Shown: piece by piece, positions 57,101-64,000 of the stretch
How the letters are laid out: the number at the start of each line of letters is the position of its first letter
How positions within the stretch are numbered: the first letter of the stretch is position 1
From: Gordonibacter massiliensis (ex Traore et al. 2017)
Lineage (GTDB): Bacteria; Actinomycetota; Coriobacteriia; Coriobacteriales; Eggerthellaceae
Reading direction: 5' to 3'
NCBI GenBank assembly: GCA_900170005.1
Contig: LT827128.1
Coordinates: 3,158,168 to 3,222,167 of the forward strand
Length of the DNA: 64,000 nucleotides
The notes under the pieces: model-generated
What the model was told of the DNA's origin: nothing
The model's database searches: none
Seen by the model: only the letters and a program-made list of their open reading frames with translations
Position numbers and translations under genes: made by a program

Positions 57101-59750
57101 CAACGTTGATTTGTACGCCATCTGGGCTCCAAACCTTTATACGGTAAGTTACGTCGACGGCGTCGATAACGAAGTTGTTTTCCCCGACGATGTGCACGCC
57201 CAGTGCGCATACGAAAGCGACACCCCCGATTTCAGCGACGGTACTCCGCAGCGTCTTGGTTACAAATTTGCCGGATGGGAGCCCACGGTCTCCAAAACTG
57301 TTCTCGGAGACGCAACATACGCTGCGGTATGGCAAGCAGTGAACAGCAGCTATACCGTTCATTGGATCGACATTGACACTAATGAGCCCATAAAACCCGA
57401 TGACGTTCGATCTGCAAACACAGACACACCCGTAGCTGTTAAAGCCGCAGACAAGATTATCCCAGGCTATGAGTACGTGGCTGAGGGATCGGTAACTTCC
57501 GGAACCGTGGCGGCAGATGGGTCGCTGGCGCTTACCTTGAATTTCAAGAAAGCGCAGGTTCCTTATACGGTTCACTATTATTTGGAAGGAACGGAGACAC
57601 CTCTCGCTGGCGATACTCTTGGCAAGGGGATCTATGGAACTACGGTAGAAGTTTCGGCTCAGTCCATACCGGGTTATACGGTCGTAGGACCAGCTACGCA
57701 GCTTTTGCCTCTGTTGGAGCCGAAGAATAACGAAACTATCTTCTACTACAGTGCCGACGCCGCCTCGATCGTGTTCGAGGAGAACGGCGGCTCCGAGGTC
57801 GCCGACCTGGCCGGCAGGACCGGCGAGGCCCTCGCCTCCACGGCGATGCCGACCACGACCCGCGCCGGCTACACGTTCGCGGGCTGGTACGACAACGCGC
57901 AGCTCTCCGGTCCCGAGGCTACGGCCCTGCCCGCCGCCTACCCGGCTGGCACCACGACCTACTGGGCCAAGTGGACGGCCAACCCCTACGCCTACACCGT
58001 CAAGTACGTCGACGAGGCCGGCAAGTCCATCGCCGACTCCGTGGCCGGCGAGGCCGCCTTCGGCAGCACCGTCAAGGCCGCCGACTACAACACCAAGGCC
58101 ATCGACGGCTACACCTACAAGTCCGACACCGGCGACCTGGTGATGGGCCTGGACAACAACGTCATGACCGTGACCTACACGGCCAACCCCTACGCCTACA
58201 CCGTCAAGTACGTCGACGAGGCCGGCAAGTCCATCGCCGACTCCGTGGCCGGCGAGGCCGCCTTCGGCAGCACCGTCAAGGCCGCCGACTACAACACCAA
58301 GGCCATCGACGGCTACACCTACAAGTCCGACACCGGCGACCTGGTGATGGGCCTGGACAACAACGTCATGACCGTGACCTACACGGCTGATTTCTCCGAC
58401 CTCACCGCTACCGGCTTCGAAGTCACCTACGACGGCGGCACGCACAACGTCCAAGTTGGCGGTACCATCCTGCCGACCGACACCGTCGAGTACTGGGTCG
58501 GCAACACGAAGCTTCCCGCTAACGAGTTCGTTAATGTGGCCGACTCCGCTGAAGTGACGGTCAAGGTTATTCGCGGCGAGCAGACGTGGACGAGCGATCC
58601 GGTTACGGCGAAGATCAATCCGGCCAGCGTCGCTATCGTCGTCAACAGCGACACCAAGGTTTACGGTGCCGTCGATCCGACCTTCTCTGGCACGGTGTCC
58701 GGGTTGGTTGCTAACGGCGACCTGGGCGAGATAACCTACGGGCGTCTCGCAGCCGACGCTAACAAGGAGAACGTGGACGATGACATCACGTTGACCGCTT
58801 CTTACACGGACAACGGCAACTACGACGTAACCGTGACGAACGGCAAACTCACCATCACGCCTTCCGATGAGAACGCCATCGTCGCCACGGGCATCACCAA
58901 GACCTACGACGGCCAGGTTGCGTCCATCGTCGCGAACGCTGCCCAGCCCAATTCCACCATCGAGTACTCTGTCGACGGGCAGAACTGGACAACCAACAAC
59001 CCGACGTTCACCGACGTGGGAACCTACACTGTGCAGGCGAGGGCGATAAACCCGAATTTCGCGCAGGTGATCGCTTCCGCCGACGTGGTCGTTAGCCCCG
59101 CCACTATCACGGCTACGGCAAACAACCAGACGAAGGTTGCCGGCACGGCCGATCCCGAGCTGACGTACGCCTTCTCTGGCGTGGTGAACAACGAGGTCGC
59201 ACGCTTCATGGGCGGCTTGCAGCGCGAGACGGGCGAGGACGTGGGCTCCTACGCCATCAACCAAGGCGACCTTGCCCTGGTCGACAACGGAGACTTCCGC
59301 GCGTCCAACTACACGCTCGAGTTCGTTCCCGGCACGCTCGTCGTCACGGCCGCGCTCATCCCGGTGACGCCGCCTACGCCACCGACGCCGACGCCCGCAC
59401 CGACGCCGACGCCGGGCACGCCGCCTGCGGACGATCCGCTGGCTCCGATTGTCGCGCCCATCGCCGAGGTTCTGGCCGATGCGGTCACGCCGCTCGCCGG
59501 TCCGCAGGAAGAGACGATCTCCGATAACGACAACCCGCTCGCGGGCTACGACCGGGTGAACTGCTGGGTGCACTACTACCTCATCTTGGGCATCATCGTC
59601 ACCGTGATCTACGGCGGAGGCGTGCTCGTGCGGCGCATCAACTTCACGCGCAAGCTCAAGGGCTACGAGGACGACGTGCTCGGCGTGGAAGACGAGACCG
59701 CAACCGCAACGGCCGCCGCGCCCATGGCGACGGAAGGCAAGGAGGCCTAG
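54147..59750 (+). CDS. large repeat-rich cell-surface protein
   Basis: A 1867-residue exported adhesin-like protein. Signal peptide about 1-40 (FEGKALAVFMAVVMAFSLSN). An Ala/Pro/Glu linker, then InlB/Flg_new-type repeats with FxGW cores (KRFVGWSDN, HTFVGWSTD, KFVGWDTDAG, TFAGWYDN). One Big_2 Ig-like domain has TWASSDSSVATVDKNGVVSG. MucBP-like units include two identical 68-residue repeats, and MBG-type domains (TKVYGAVDPTFSGTVSGL, KTYDGQ) follow. A Pro/Thr stalk leads to EETISDNDNPLAG, one TM helix and a cytoplasmic acidic tail. No LPXTG. Start ATG at 54147 behind GGTGA. Followed after one base by a membrane-protein gene. Confidence 0.88.
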   Translation: MSMFDKLCDAKNTFEGKALAVFMAVVMAFSLSNLTSFANATEGDSSSEAPAAQGAPGDAAGNEATESAQAGDPETAAPAETPAAPVQGETTAPSVQSPAPSADLPVAEPGVAVVSLDFEHAYVKYLDQDLKAPLASFNAPLNKELAFTAHADTGYEIDKVKAVVNGAETELAADEQTGEYKVPADLVTSNLTIQVEAKAAEAESPAPEDSSATPITSDTKIEAGDTAGNDVDNAVEDEDVVKVEADVSNPAFEGYAYVGDVVVKVTAGKGVLPEGTTVQAAPVERQDVVDAVAEKIENQGKTLESATAIDVTLLDKDGNEIQPNGAVNVCFFDTNVEGEEVGVYRVSDDAATVETIGTRQADTAVQSFDVDHFTIYVVGGSKNDTNGDGSMNSKANRYEAKPGDTVELKNDSWKGRNYGWTIIDGASSAEIVSEGEDPSDSYLPIASVKINSNAKAGSSVVVRYAHDLYPDSNKPQYFYITVVTEGFAVDFDLNGGSGIINTMYGDQNKGIELPDGSDIVAPAGKRFVGWSDNKKAKDPKYNAGDLYKPSKNTTLYAVYADKIPVPATAIQIAGEDSIGVGKTTKLEASLIPATTTDTVTWASSDSSVATVDKNGVVSGKSVGSVTITAKAGGVSAEKTLSVEHKHTITYVPGKGSGTIADQVVTDGDSVTLSDGAGFTLESNRLVGWRDQDWTTYALGETITPAGDLTLTAMWNQVYTVTFDPNGAQGTSYVLESTSSTITLPTPDACDFTYPGHTFVGWSTDKSGGGSNYVADIQNTIKSGMTYYAIWVDNSAAKDQVAYFYVRTTGGQDGIKPEPAGYPANGYYPKNGEEGNVNINGVWYNNSGKIKQAVAINNNELVASNIASEPRDMASIVRAQGGSFDPATQKIVWYVIKHQNNGTWHVDGVIWDKGKYSVTYHSNGGEVTAVPSAKQYAEDSQVKVEFDPSPTRTGYKFVGWDTDAGADPNNVMYPVGSSPSFKMGASNVDLYAIWAPNLYTVSYVDGVDNEVVFPDDVHAQCAYESDTPDFSDGTPQRLGYKFAGWEPTVSKTVLGDATYAAVWQAVNSSYTVHWIDIDTNEPIKPDDVRSANTDTPVAVKAADKIIPGYEYVAEGSVTSGTVAADGSLALTLNFKKAQVPYTVHYYLEGTETPLAGDTLGKGIYGTTVEVSAQSIPGYTVVGPATQLLPLLEPKNNETIFYYSADAASIVFEENGGSEVADLAGRTGEALASTAMPTTTRAGYTFAGWYDNAQLSGPEATALPAAYPAGTTTYWAKWTANPYAYTVKYVDEAGKSIADSVAGEAAFGSTVKAADYNTKAIDGYTYKSDTGDLVMGLDNNVMTVTYTANPYAYTVKYVDEAGKSIADSVAGEAAFGSTVKAADYNTKAIDGYTYKSDTGDLVMGLDNNVMTVTYTADFSDLTATGFEVTYDGGTHNVQVGGTILPTDTVEYWVGNTKLPANEFVNVADSAEVTVKVIRGEQTWTSDPVTAKINPASVAIVVNSDTKVYGAVDPTFSGTVSGLVANGDLGEITYGRLAADANKENVDDDITLTASYTDNGNYDVTVTNGKLTITPSDENAIVATGITKTYDGQVASIVANAAQPNSTIEYSVDGQNWTTNNPTFTDVGTYTVQARAINPNFAQVIASADVVVSPATITATANNQTKVAGTADPELTYAFSGVVNNEVARFMGGLQRETGEDVGSYAINQGDLALVDNGDFRASNYTLEFVPGTLVVTAALIPVTPPTPPTPTPAPTPTPGTPPADDPLAPIVAPIAEVLADAVTPLAGPQEETISDNDNPLAGYDRVNCWVHYYLILGIIVTVIYGGGVLVRRINFTRKLKGYEDDVLGVEDETATATAAAPMATEGKEA
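57975..58382 (+). repeat. two identical 204-bp tandem repeats in the surface-protein gene
   Basis: 57975-58178 and 58179-58382 are identical base for base and encode the unit YVDEAGKSIADSVAGEAAFG to MTVTYTAN (68 residues). Identity at the DNA level points to a very recent duplication or active copy-number change. Confidence 0.95.
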
Positions 59751-59751
59751 C

Positions 59752-60339
59752 ATGAAGAAGAGCAACTGGATCATCCTGGCGGTCCTGGCCGTCGCCGCGG
59801 GCTTCTTCCTGTGGCTGTGGTATTATCTGGGCTTCAACTTCGTCGACGACCCGTTCGACCTAGTGCTCGCCATCGTGTGGTGGGCCGTGGTCGTGGTCCT
59901 GGTCATAGGGATCCATACGACGGAGAAAAAGCGCCAGCAGCGCGTGCGCACGGTGTTCGTGGGCGACGGCGCGGTCTTCAACAGCGAGAAGGGCCTCATG
60001 AGCTTCGAGGGCGCCGAGCCCGTGCGGGACGTCGTCGCCTCCATCCTGGAGAACCTGAAGTACGGCTTCGCCCGCGAGGACCTTCCCGAGCGGGACGAGT
60101 TCGACGCGAGGTATTTCATCCGCACCAAGGAGTTCGACCTGGAGAAGAAAGGCGGGGCTCAGGCGGAAGAAGCCCCGCTGCCGGCCGATCCCGCCCAGCC
60201 GTCCGGTTCCGCCGACGCCTCCGAGCCCAAGAAATGGACGGGCGAGGTCGTGGTGGTGGAGACGAAGGAGGAGCGGCCTTTCGACACTCCCGAGGAGCTT
60301 GCAGCCATCTTAGCCTCGCTCGACCAGAAGGCGGCCTAG
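59752..60339 (+). CDS. membrane protein co-encoded with the surface protein
   Basis: A 195-residue protein with two N-terminal TM helices (about 7-27 and 37-55), a basic turn KKRQQRVRT, then a cytoplasmic domain (VGDGAVFNSEKGLMSFEGAE, KYGFAREDLPERDEFDARYF) and an acidic, Pro-rich end. I do not recognise the family. The ribosome-binding site AAGGAGG lies in the last codons of the surface-protein gene and the start follows its stop by one base, so the two are one operon. It may help export or anchor the surface protein. Confidence 0.75.
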   Translation: MKKSNWIILAVLAVAAGFFLWLWYYLGFNFVDDPFDLVLAIVWWAVVVVLVIGIHTTEKKRQQRVRTVFVGDGAVFNSEKGLMSFEGAEPVRDVVASILENLKYGFAREDLPERDEFDARYFIRTKEFDLEKKGGAQAEEAPLPADPAQPSGSADASEPKKWTGEVVVVETKEERPFDTPEELAAILASLDQKAA

Positions 60340-60378
60340 CACTACAAAGCATCGAACGCACAGCACTACGACAAACAA

Positions 60379-60410
60379 GCGGCCCTCCCGAGAAACCTCG
60401 GGAGGGCCGC
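60379..60410. terminator. hairpin between convergent genes
   Basis: GCGGCCCTCCCGAG (60379-60392) pairs perfectly with CTCGGGAGGGCCGC (60397-60410), with an AAAC loop. There is no T-run on either strand. It is placed where both the surface-protein operon and the minus-strand Mop gene end. Confidence 0.65.
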
Positions 60411-60445
60411 TTCGCTTCGCGTAGCCGATATGACGGTGCGGGTCG

Positions 60446-60658
60446 CTAGTCGTCGACGCCGATGATGACCGACGACGCCTTGACGATGGCGTAGGCCTCC
60501 TTGCCCACTTCCAACTTAAGCTCCTTGAGCGACCCCATGGAGATCGTCGACGTGATGAGCTGCCCGCCTTCCAGCTCCATGATCACGATGGCGTTGACAG
60601 CTCCCGGATGAATGGCCGTGACGGTGCCCTTCAGCGTGTTGCGTGCGGAAAGCTTCAT
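60446..60658 (-). CDS. Mop/TOBE-domain molybdate-binding protein
   Basis: A 70-residue single Mop domain (molbindin): MKLSARNTLKGTVTAIHPGA, then VNAIVIMELEGGQLITSTIS and VGKEAYAIVKASSVIIGVDD. These small proteins assemble into hexamers that bind molybdate or tungstate in the cytoplasm for storage or sensing. This agrees with an anaerobe that uses molybdenum enzymes, though none are in this window. Complete and intact. Monocistronic, minus strand. Confidence 0.92.
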   Translation of the reverse strand: MKLSARNTLKGTVTAIHPGAVNAIVIMELEGGQLITSTISMGSLKELKLEVGKEAYAIVKASSVIIGVDD

Positions 60659-60920
60659 TGAATCAATGCACCCCTTTCGGTGTACCCCTTGGTCTACCTC
60701 GTCCTCTCTATTGTAGCGCCCCTTTCCCTATCGTAAGGCCAGAACCGCCACAAGGTGGCGTTTCCCAGCGCCTTCTCGAGACTTTACCAAGATTTGACCG
60801 GTCTTAGACAGTCGCTTGATACGCGGTCTTCATCATGGATAGGGCAGTGCGCTTCGTCTTCGGCGGCAGCGCGCAAAGCAGATATATATGCGCCTGCAGG
60901 GCGCCAAGGAAAGGAAGAGC
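60659..60920 (+). promoter_or_regulatory. intergenic region between the Mop gene and pstS
   Basis: 262 bases with divergent starts. TTGATA near 60818 and the TATATAT run near 60884 are possible promoter parts for pstS. I cannot identify a reliable Pho box. No gene seen. Confidence 0.3.
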
Positions 60921-61841
60921 ATGAAGAAGCGTTTGGTTATGGTTGCGATGGGGGCCTTGCTCGCGCTGGGCCTGTTCGGCATCGTGGGCTGCTCGGGCGG
61001 AAACGGCGGCGACGGCGGATCCTCCTCTAACGGCGATGCGGCGAAGGCCACGTCTCCGTCCGGCGAGGTTTCGGTTTACTCGCGCGAGGACGGCTCCGGA
61101 ACGCGCGGCGCGTTCATCGAGCTGTTCGGCATCGAGGAGAAGGACGCGAACGGCGAGAAGGTCGACATGACCACTCCTACGGCCGCCATCACGAACTCCA
61201 CGTCGGTCATGATGACGTCGGTGGCCGGCGACGCGAGCGGCATCGGCTACATCTCGCTCGGCTCGCTGAACGAGACGGTGAAGGCCGTGAAGATCGACGG
61301 CGCCGAGGCGACCACCGCCAACGTGAAGAGCGGCGACTACAAGATCGCCCGCCCGTTCAACATCGTGACGAAGGACGGTCTGTCCGACGTGGCCCAGGAC
61401 TTCGTCGATTTCATCATGAGCGCTGACGGCCAGAAGGTCGTCGGCGACGAGAAGTACATCCCGGTCGACGAGTCCGCCAAGGCCTACACCGCCTCCGGCA
61501 AGTCCGGCAAGGTCGTCATCGCCGGCTCCTCTTCCGTGACCCCCGTCATGGAGAAGCTGGCCGAGGCCTACAAGGCCCTCAACCCCAACGTCACCATCGA
61601 GGTGAACCAGTCCGACTCTACCACCGGCGTGAACATGGCCACGGAGGGCACCTGCGACATCGGCATGGCCTCCCGCGAGCTGAAGGACTCCGAGAAGTCC
61701 AGCGTGAAGGCCACGGTCATCGCCCAGGACGGCATCGCCGTTGTCGTGAACAAGGACGCTTCCGTCGACGAACTCACCTCCGACCAGGTGAAGGCCATCT
61801 ACACCGGCGAAGTGACCACCTGGGAAGAGGCGCTGGCCTAA
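60921..61841 (+). CDS. pstS: phosphate ABC transporter substrate-binding lipoprotein
   Basis: A 306-residue phosphate-binding lipoprotein (signal peptide ending IVGC). Phosphate-contact motifs are SREDGSGTRGAF at about 46-57 and AGSSSVTPVMEKLAEAYKAL at about 203. In E. coli-type PstS the GSSSxTP segment is at the N-terminus and SGT follows, so the two lobes are in swapped order here. This order recurs in Clostridia and Coriobacteriia and appears functional: both lobes are complete. ATG at 60921 with AAGGAAG. First gene of pstSCAB, with a terminator hairpin before pstC. Confidence 0.92.
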   Translation: MKKRLVMVAMGALLALGLFGIVGCSGGNGGDGGSSSNGDAAKATSPSGEVSVYSREDGSGTRGAFIELFGIEEKDANGEKVDMTTPTAAITNSTSVMMTSVAGDASGIGYISLGSLNETVKAVKIDGAEATTANVKSGDYKIARPFNIVTKDGLSDVAQDFVDFIMSADGQKVVGDEKYIPVDESAKAYTASGKSGKVVIAGSSSVTPVMEKLAEAYKALNPNVTIEVNQSDSTTGVNMATEGTCDIGMASRELKDSEKSSVKATVIAQDGIAVVVNKDASVDELTSDQVKAIYTGEVTTWEEALA

Positions 61842-61883
61842 TCGAGTTCCGCCGTTCTGGCGAACGGCGGACTGCTCGACGTT

Positions 61884-61916
61884 GCGAGGCGACGATGCAC
61901 CCCGCCTCGCCCTTTT
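61884..61916 (+). terminator. intercistronic terminator between pstS and pstC
   Basis: GCGAGGCG (61884-61891) pairs with CGCCTCGC (61903-61910), followed by CCTTTTTT. An intrinsic terminator inside the operon would let pstS be made in excess over the membrane subunits. Confidence 0.8.
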
Positions 61917-62016
61917 TTCGCTTGCCCTCACGTGCGAAGCACGCTCGGCCGCGAAACGGGGCGATTCGGGGCACCTCGCCGCCTCTCGCTGACATTGCCA
62001 GACCAAGGAGTTTTGA

Positions 62017-62877
62017 ATGTCTCAACTTCACATCAAAGAAGGCATAGCGAGAGCGCTGTTCGTTGCCGCCGCGGGGATATCGATCCTCGCGGTGGCTCTC
62101 ATCTGCGTCTTCCTTTTCGCGAACGGCGTGCCGGCCATCGCGGAAATCGGCCTTCCCGAGTTCCTCTTCGGCACCACGTGGCGCCCCGCCAACGACATCT
62201 ACGGCATCTTCCCCATGATCGTGGGCAGCATCTACGTCACGGCGGGCGCCATCGTCGTGGGCGTGCCCACCGGGCTTCTGTGCGCCATCTTCCTGTCGCG
62301 GTTCGCCAGCGGCAAGGTGGCGGCGTTCCTCAAGCCGGGCGTCGAGCTTTTGGCGGGCATCCCCTCGGTCGTCTACGGCTTCTTCGGCCTCGTGATCATC
62401 GTGCCGTTCATCCGCGACACCATGCCCGGACGCGGCTTGTCGCTTCTAGCCGCCGCCGTGCTGCTGGGCATCATGATCCTGCCCACCATCATCACCGTGG
62501 CCCAGAGCGCGCTGGACGCCGTGCCCAAGAAGTACTACGAGGGCGCGCTGGCGCTGGGCGCCGACCACGAGCGCTCGGTGTTCCGCGTGGTCGTGCCCGC
62601 CGCCGTCTCCGGCATCATGGCGGGCATCGTGCTGGGCGTGGGCCGTGCCATCGGCGAGACCATGGCCGTCATCATGGTGGCCGGCAACCAGCCCATCATC
62701 CCCGAGAGCATCTTCGCGGGCGTGCGCACCATGACCGCCAACATCGTTCTGGAGATGGGTTACGCGGCCGACCTGCATCGCGGCGCGCTCGTGGCCACCG
62801 GCGTGGTGCTGTTCGTGTTCATCCTGCTCATCACCATGCTGTTCAACGTCATCAAGAAGCGGGGTGAGCTGAAGTAA
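62017..62877 (+). CDS. pstC: phosphate ABC transporter permease PstC
   Basis: A 286-residue permease with six TM helices. PstC marks: GTTWRPANDIYGIFPMIVGS near 50, VELLAGIPSVVYGFFGL, and the EAA-type loop ALALGADHERSVFRVVVPAA facing the ATPase. GRAIGETMAVIMVAGN is conserved. ATG at 62017 follows AAGGAG. The stop codon overlaps the pstA start (TAATG), so translation is coupled. Confidence 0.95.
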   Translation: MSQLHIKEGIARALFVAAAGISILAVALICVFLFANGVPAIAEIGLPEFLFGTTWRPANDIYGIFPMIVGSIYVTAGAIVVGVPTGLLCAIFLSRFASGKVAAFLKPGVELLAGIPSVVYGFFGLVIIVPFIRDTMPGRGLSLLAAAVLLGIMILPTIITVAQSALDAVPKKYYEGALALGADHERSVFRVVVPAAVSGIMAGIVLGVGRAIGETMAVIMVAGNQPIIPESIFAGVRTMTANIVLEMGYAADLHRGALVATGVVLFVFILLITMLFNVIKKRGELK

Positions 62878-63842
62878 TGAGCGCGAAACTCACGATAGCC
62901 TTCGAGAGCGCCGGAGCCCCGGCAGCCGCCCCCGGCTCGGGGAACCGCATCGACTCGCTGTTCGAGGCGGTGGAGGAGCGCCACCGGAAGCGCCGCCGCG
63001 TCGTGTCGGCGCTGCTGCGCTCGGTGGTGTACCTGGGCGCGCTGCTCACCACGGTGGTGCTGCTGTTCCTGGTGGGTTACATCCTGGTCAACGGCGTGCC
63101 CTACCTCACGCCCTCCCTGTTCGAGTGGGAGTACAATTCCACGAACGTCTCGCTCATGCCCGCGCTGGTGAACACGCTCATCATGGCGGCGCTCTCGCTG
63201 GCCATGGCGGTGCCCGTCGGCGTGGGGTCGGCCATCTACCTGGTGGAGTACGCCAAGCGCGGCAGCAAGTTCGTGGCCGTCGTGCGCACCACCACCGAGA
63301 CGCTGCAGGGTATCCCCTCCATCATCTACGGCCTGTTCGGCATGCTGTTCTTCGTGACGGCTCTGCACTGGAACCTGTCGCTTCTGGCGGGCGCCTGCAC
63401 GCTGGCCATCATGGTGCTGCCGGTGGTCATGCGCACCACCGAGGAGGCGCTGCTGGCCGTGCCGGACTCCTACCGCGAGGGCGGCTTCGGCCTGGGCGCC
63501 GGGCGTTTGCGCACCGTGTTCCGCTGCGTGCTGCCCTCGGCCGTTCCCGGCATCCTGGGCGGCGTGATCTTGGCGCTCGGCCGCTGCGTGGGCGAGGTGG
63601 CCGCGCTCATCTTCACGGCTGGCTCCATCGCCCAGATCCCGAACTTCGCCGGCGAGGGCCTCGGGGCGCTGTTCGACTCCACCCGCACGCTGGCCGTGCA
63701 CATGTACACGCTTGCCAGCGAGGGTCTGCACATCAACGAAACGTACGCGACGGCGGTGGTGCTGCTGGTCATGGTGGTTCTGCTGAACCTGCTGGCCACG
63801 TTCGCCGCGAAGAAGATGAACAAGGGAGGCTCCGATGCCTAA
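62877..63842 (+). CDS. pstA: phosphate ABC transporter permease PstA
   Basis: A 321-residue permease with a cytoplasmic N-terminal extension of about 45 residues rich in Arg (ERHRKRRRVVSALLRS) and six TM helices. Conserved parts: IYLVEYAKRG, TTTETLQGIPSIIYGLFGML, the EAA loop GGFGLGAGRLRTVFRCVLPSA and LGRCVGEVAALIFTAGS. It pairs with PstC to form the channel. Its last 8 bases overlap pstB. Confidence 0.95.
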   Translation: MSAKLTIAFESAGAPAAAPGSGNRIDSLFEAVEERHRKRRRVVSALLRSVVYLGALLTTVVLLFLVGYILVNGVPYLTPSLFEWEYNSTNVSLMPALVNTLIMAALSLAMAVPVGVGSAIYLVEYAKRGSKFVAVVRTTTETLQGIPSIIYGLFGMLFFVTALHWNLSLLAGACTLAIMVLPVVMRTTEEALLAVPDSYREGGFGLGAGRLRTVFRCVLPSAVPGILGGVILALGRCVGEVAALIFTAGSIAQIPNFAGEGLGALFDSTRTLAVHMYTLASEGLHINETYATAVVLLVMVVLLNLLATFAAKKMNKGGSDA

Positions 63843-64000
63843 CGCAACGCTTGAGAGAACCGCTTCGGCCGGGCACGCTCCGGCCACGTACATGCCGCAT
63901 GCCCAAGGCCAGGCGGCCGACCGCCGGATGAAGGAGAAGGCTCCCGCCGACGCCCCCGCGAAGATGGGCGTGCGCGGCCTGGACCTGTACTACAAGGACT
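63835..64000 (+). CDS. pstB: phosphate ABC transporter ATP-binding protein, 5' part
   Basis: The first 55 codons are present; the rest lies outside the window. ATG at 63835 inside the end of pstA, with AAGGGAGG upstream. The N-terminal 43 residues are a variable Ala/Pro-rich extension, then KMGVRGLDLYYKD, the opening strand of PstB before Walker A. Assignment rests mainly on operon position after pstSCA. Confidence 0.85.
   Translation, partial: MPNATLERTASAGHAPATYMPHAQGQAADRRMKEKAPADAPAKMGVRGLDLYYKD

Noticed and set aside
57971-58390. Alternative-frame ORFs over the tandem repeat
   Set aside because: They are shadow frames created by the GC-rich identical repeats.
1-64000. CRISPR array, prophage or IS element with transposase
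   Set aside because: I found no regularly spaced short repeats, phage structural genes or transposase/integrase motifs. The direct repeats present are the tRNA att copies, sRNA paralogues and REP-like elements.

Overview
The window reads as a chromosomal segment of a high-GC, anaerobic gut actinobacterium of class Coriobacteriia, family Eggerthellaceae (Gordonibacter or Eggerthella are the closest fits). This is an inference from gene content: a Tat-exported FMN/FAD fumarate-reductase-like lipoprotein beside apbE, a multi-TM LuxR regulator of the Eggerthella type, lipoprotein NrfA with a multiheme NrfH-like partner, a ccm cluster with a Cys-type CcmE, anaerobic NrdD/NrdG and a type IV-pilus-like cluster. 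Chemotaxis genes at the left edge favour a motile genus.

Layout. 1-3436 (minus): chemotaxis/signalling block (CheA-like fragment, GGDEF protein, MCP, CheR). 3519-9684: aldehyde dehydrogenase, a tiny sorting-signal-like protein, rsmI, a YgjP-like metalloprotease and two exported hydrolases. 9764-11937: two small regulatory cassettes, a membrane protein/XRE pair and an MqsR-like toxin with an MqsA-Panacea hybrid antitoxin. 11927-20138: polysaccharide deacetylase, metG, tatD with an in-frame TGA, a flavodoxin-fold protein, rsmA, veg and the LuxR membrane regulator. 20182-23345: apbE divergent from the FMN/FAD reductase. 23493-26526: radical SAM/SPASM enzyme with a structured leader, then a lower-GC DUF2975/XRE pair.

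26648-28417: an intact tRNA-Ala(CGC) followed by a 1.7-kb low-GC islet that ends in a perfect 62-bp copy of the tRNA 3' part. It carries two overlapping genes and no integrase. 28911-37315: cytochrome c nitrite reductase (nrfA, nrfH-like) followed by ccmE-F-A-B-C and a CcmD-like gene, so the electron-transfer proteins and their haem-insertion machinery are encoded together. 37474-39724: galU, a stand-alone small RNA candidate and a D-2-hydroxyacid dehydrogenase.

39908-41241: a 1.9-kb stretch without proteins containing a MITE-like inverted repeat and three paralogous minus-strand small RNAs of about 136 nt with C-rich loops. 41620-48220: a homocysteine-methyltransferase-like protein, nrdD/nrdG behind tandem NrdR-like boxes, mscS and a DUF2804 protein. 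48434-53476 (minus): pilus-like cluster (pilC, four pilin-like proteins, pilT) and a transglutaminase lipoprotein. 54147-60339: a 1867-residue repeat-rich surface protein and its operon partner. 60446-64000: a Mop-domain protein and the pstSCAB phosphate transporter, cut by the window end.

Two families of REP-like inverted repeats recur between genes. One has entered the 3' end of ccmF. The best candidates for undescribed biology are the tandem C-rich sRNA array, the integrase-less tRNA-Ala islet with its two-gene cassette, the TGA-interrupted tatD, and the hybrid toxin-antitoxin locus.
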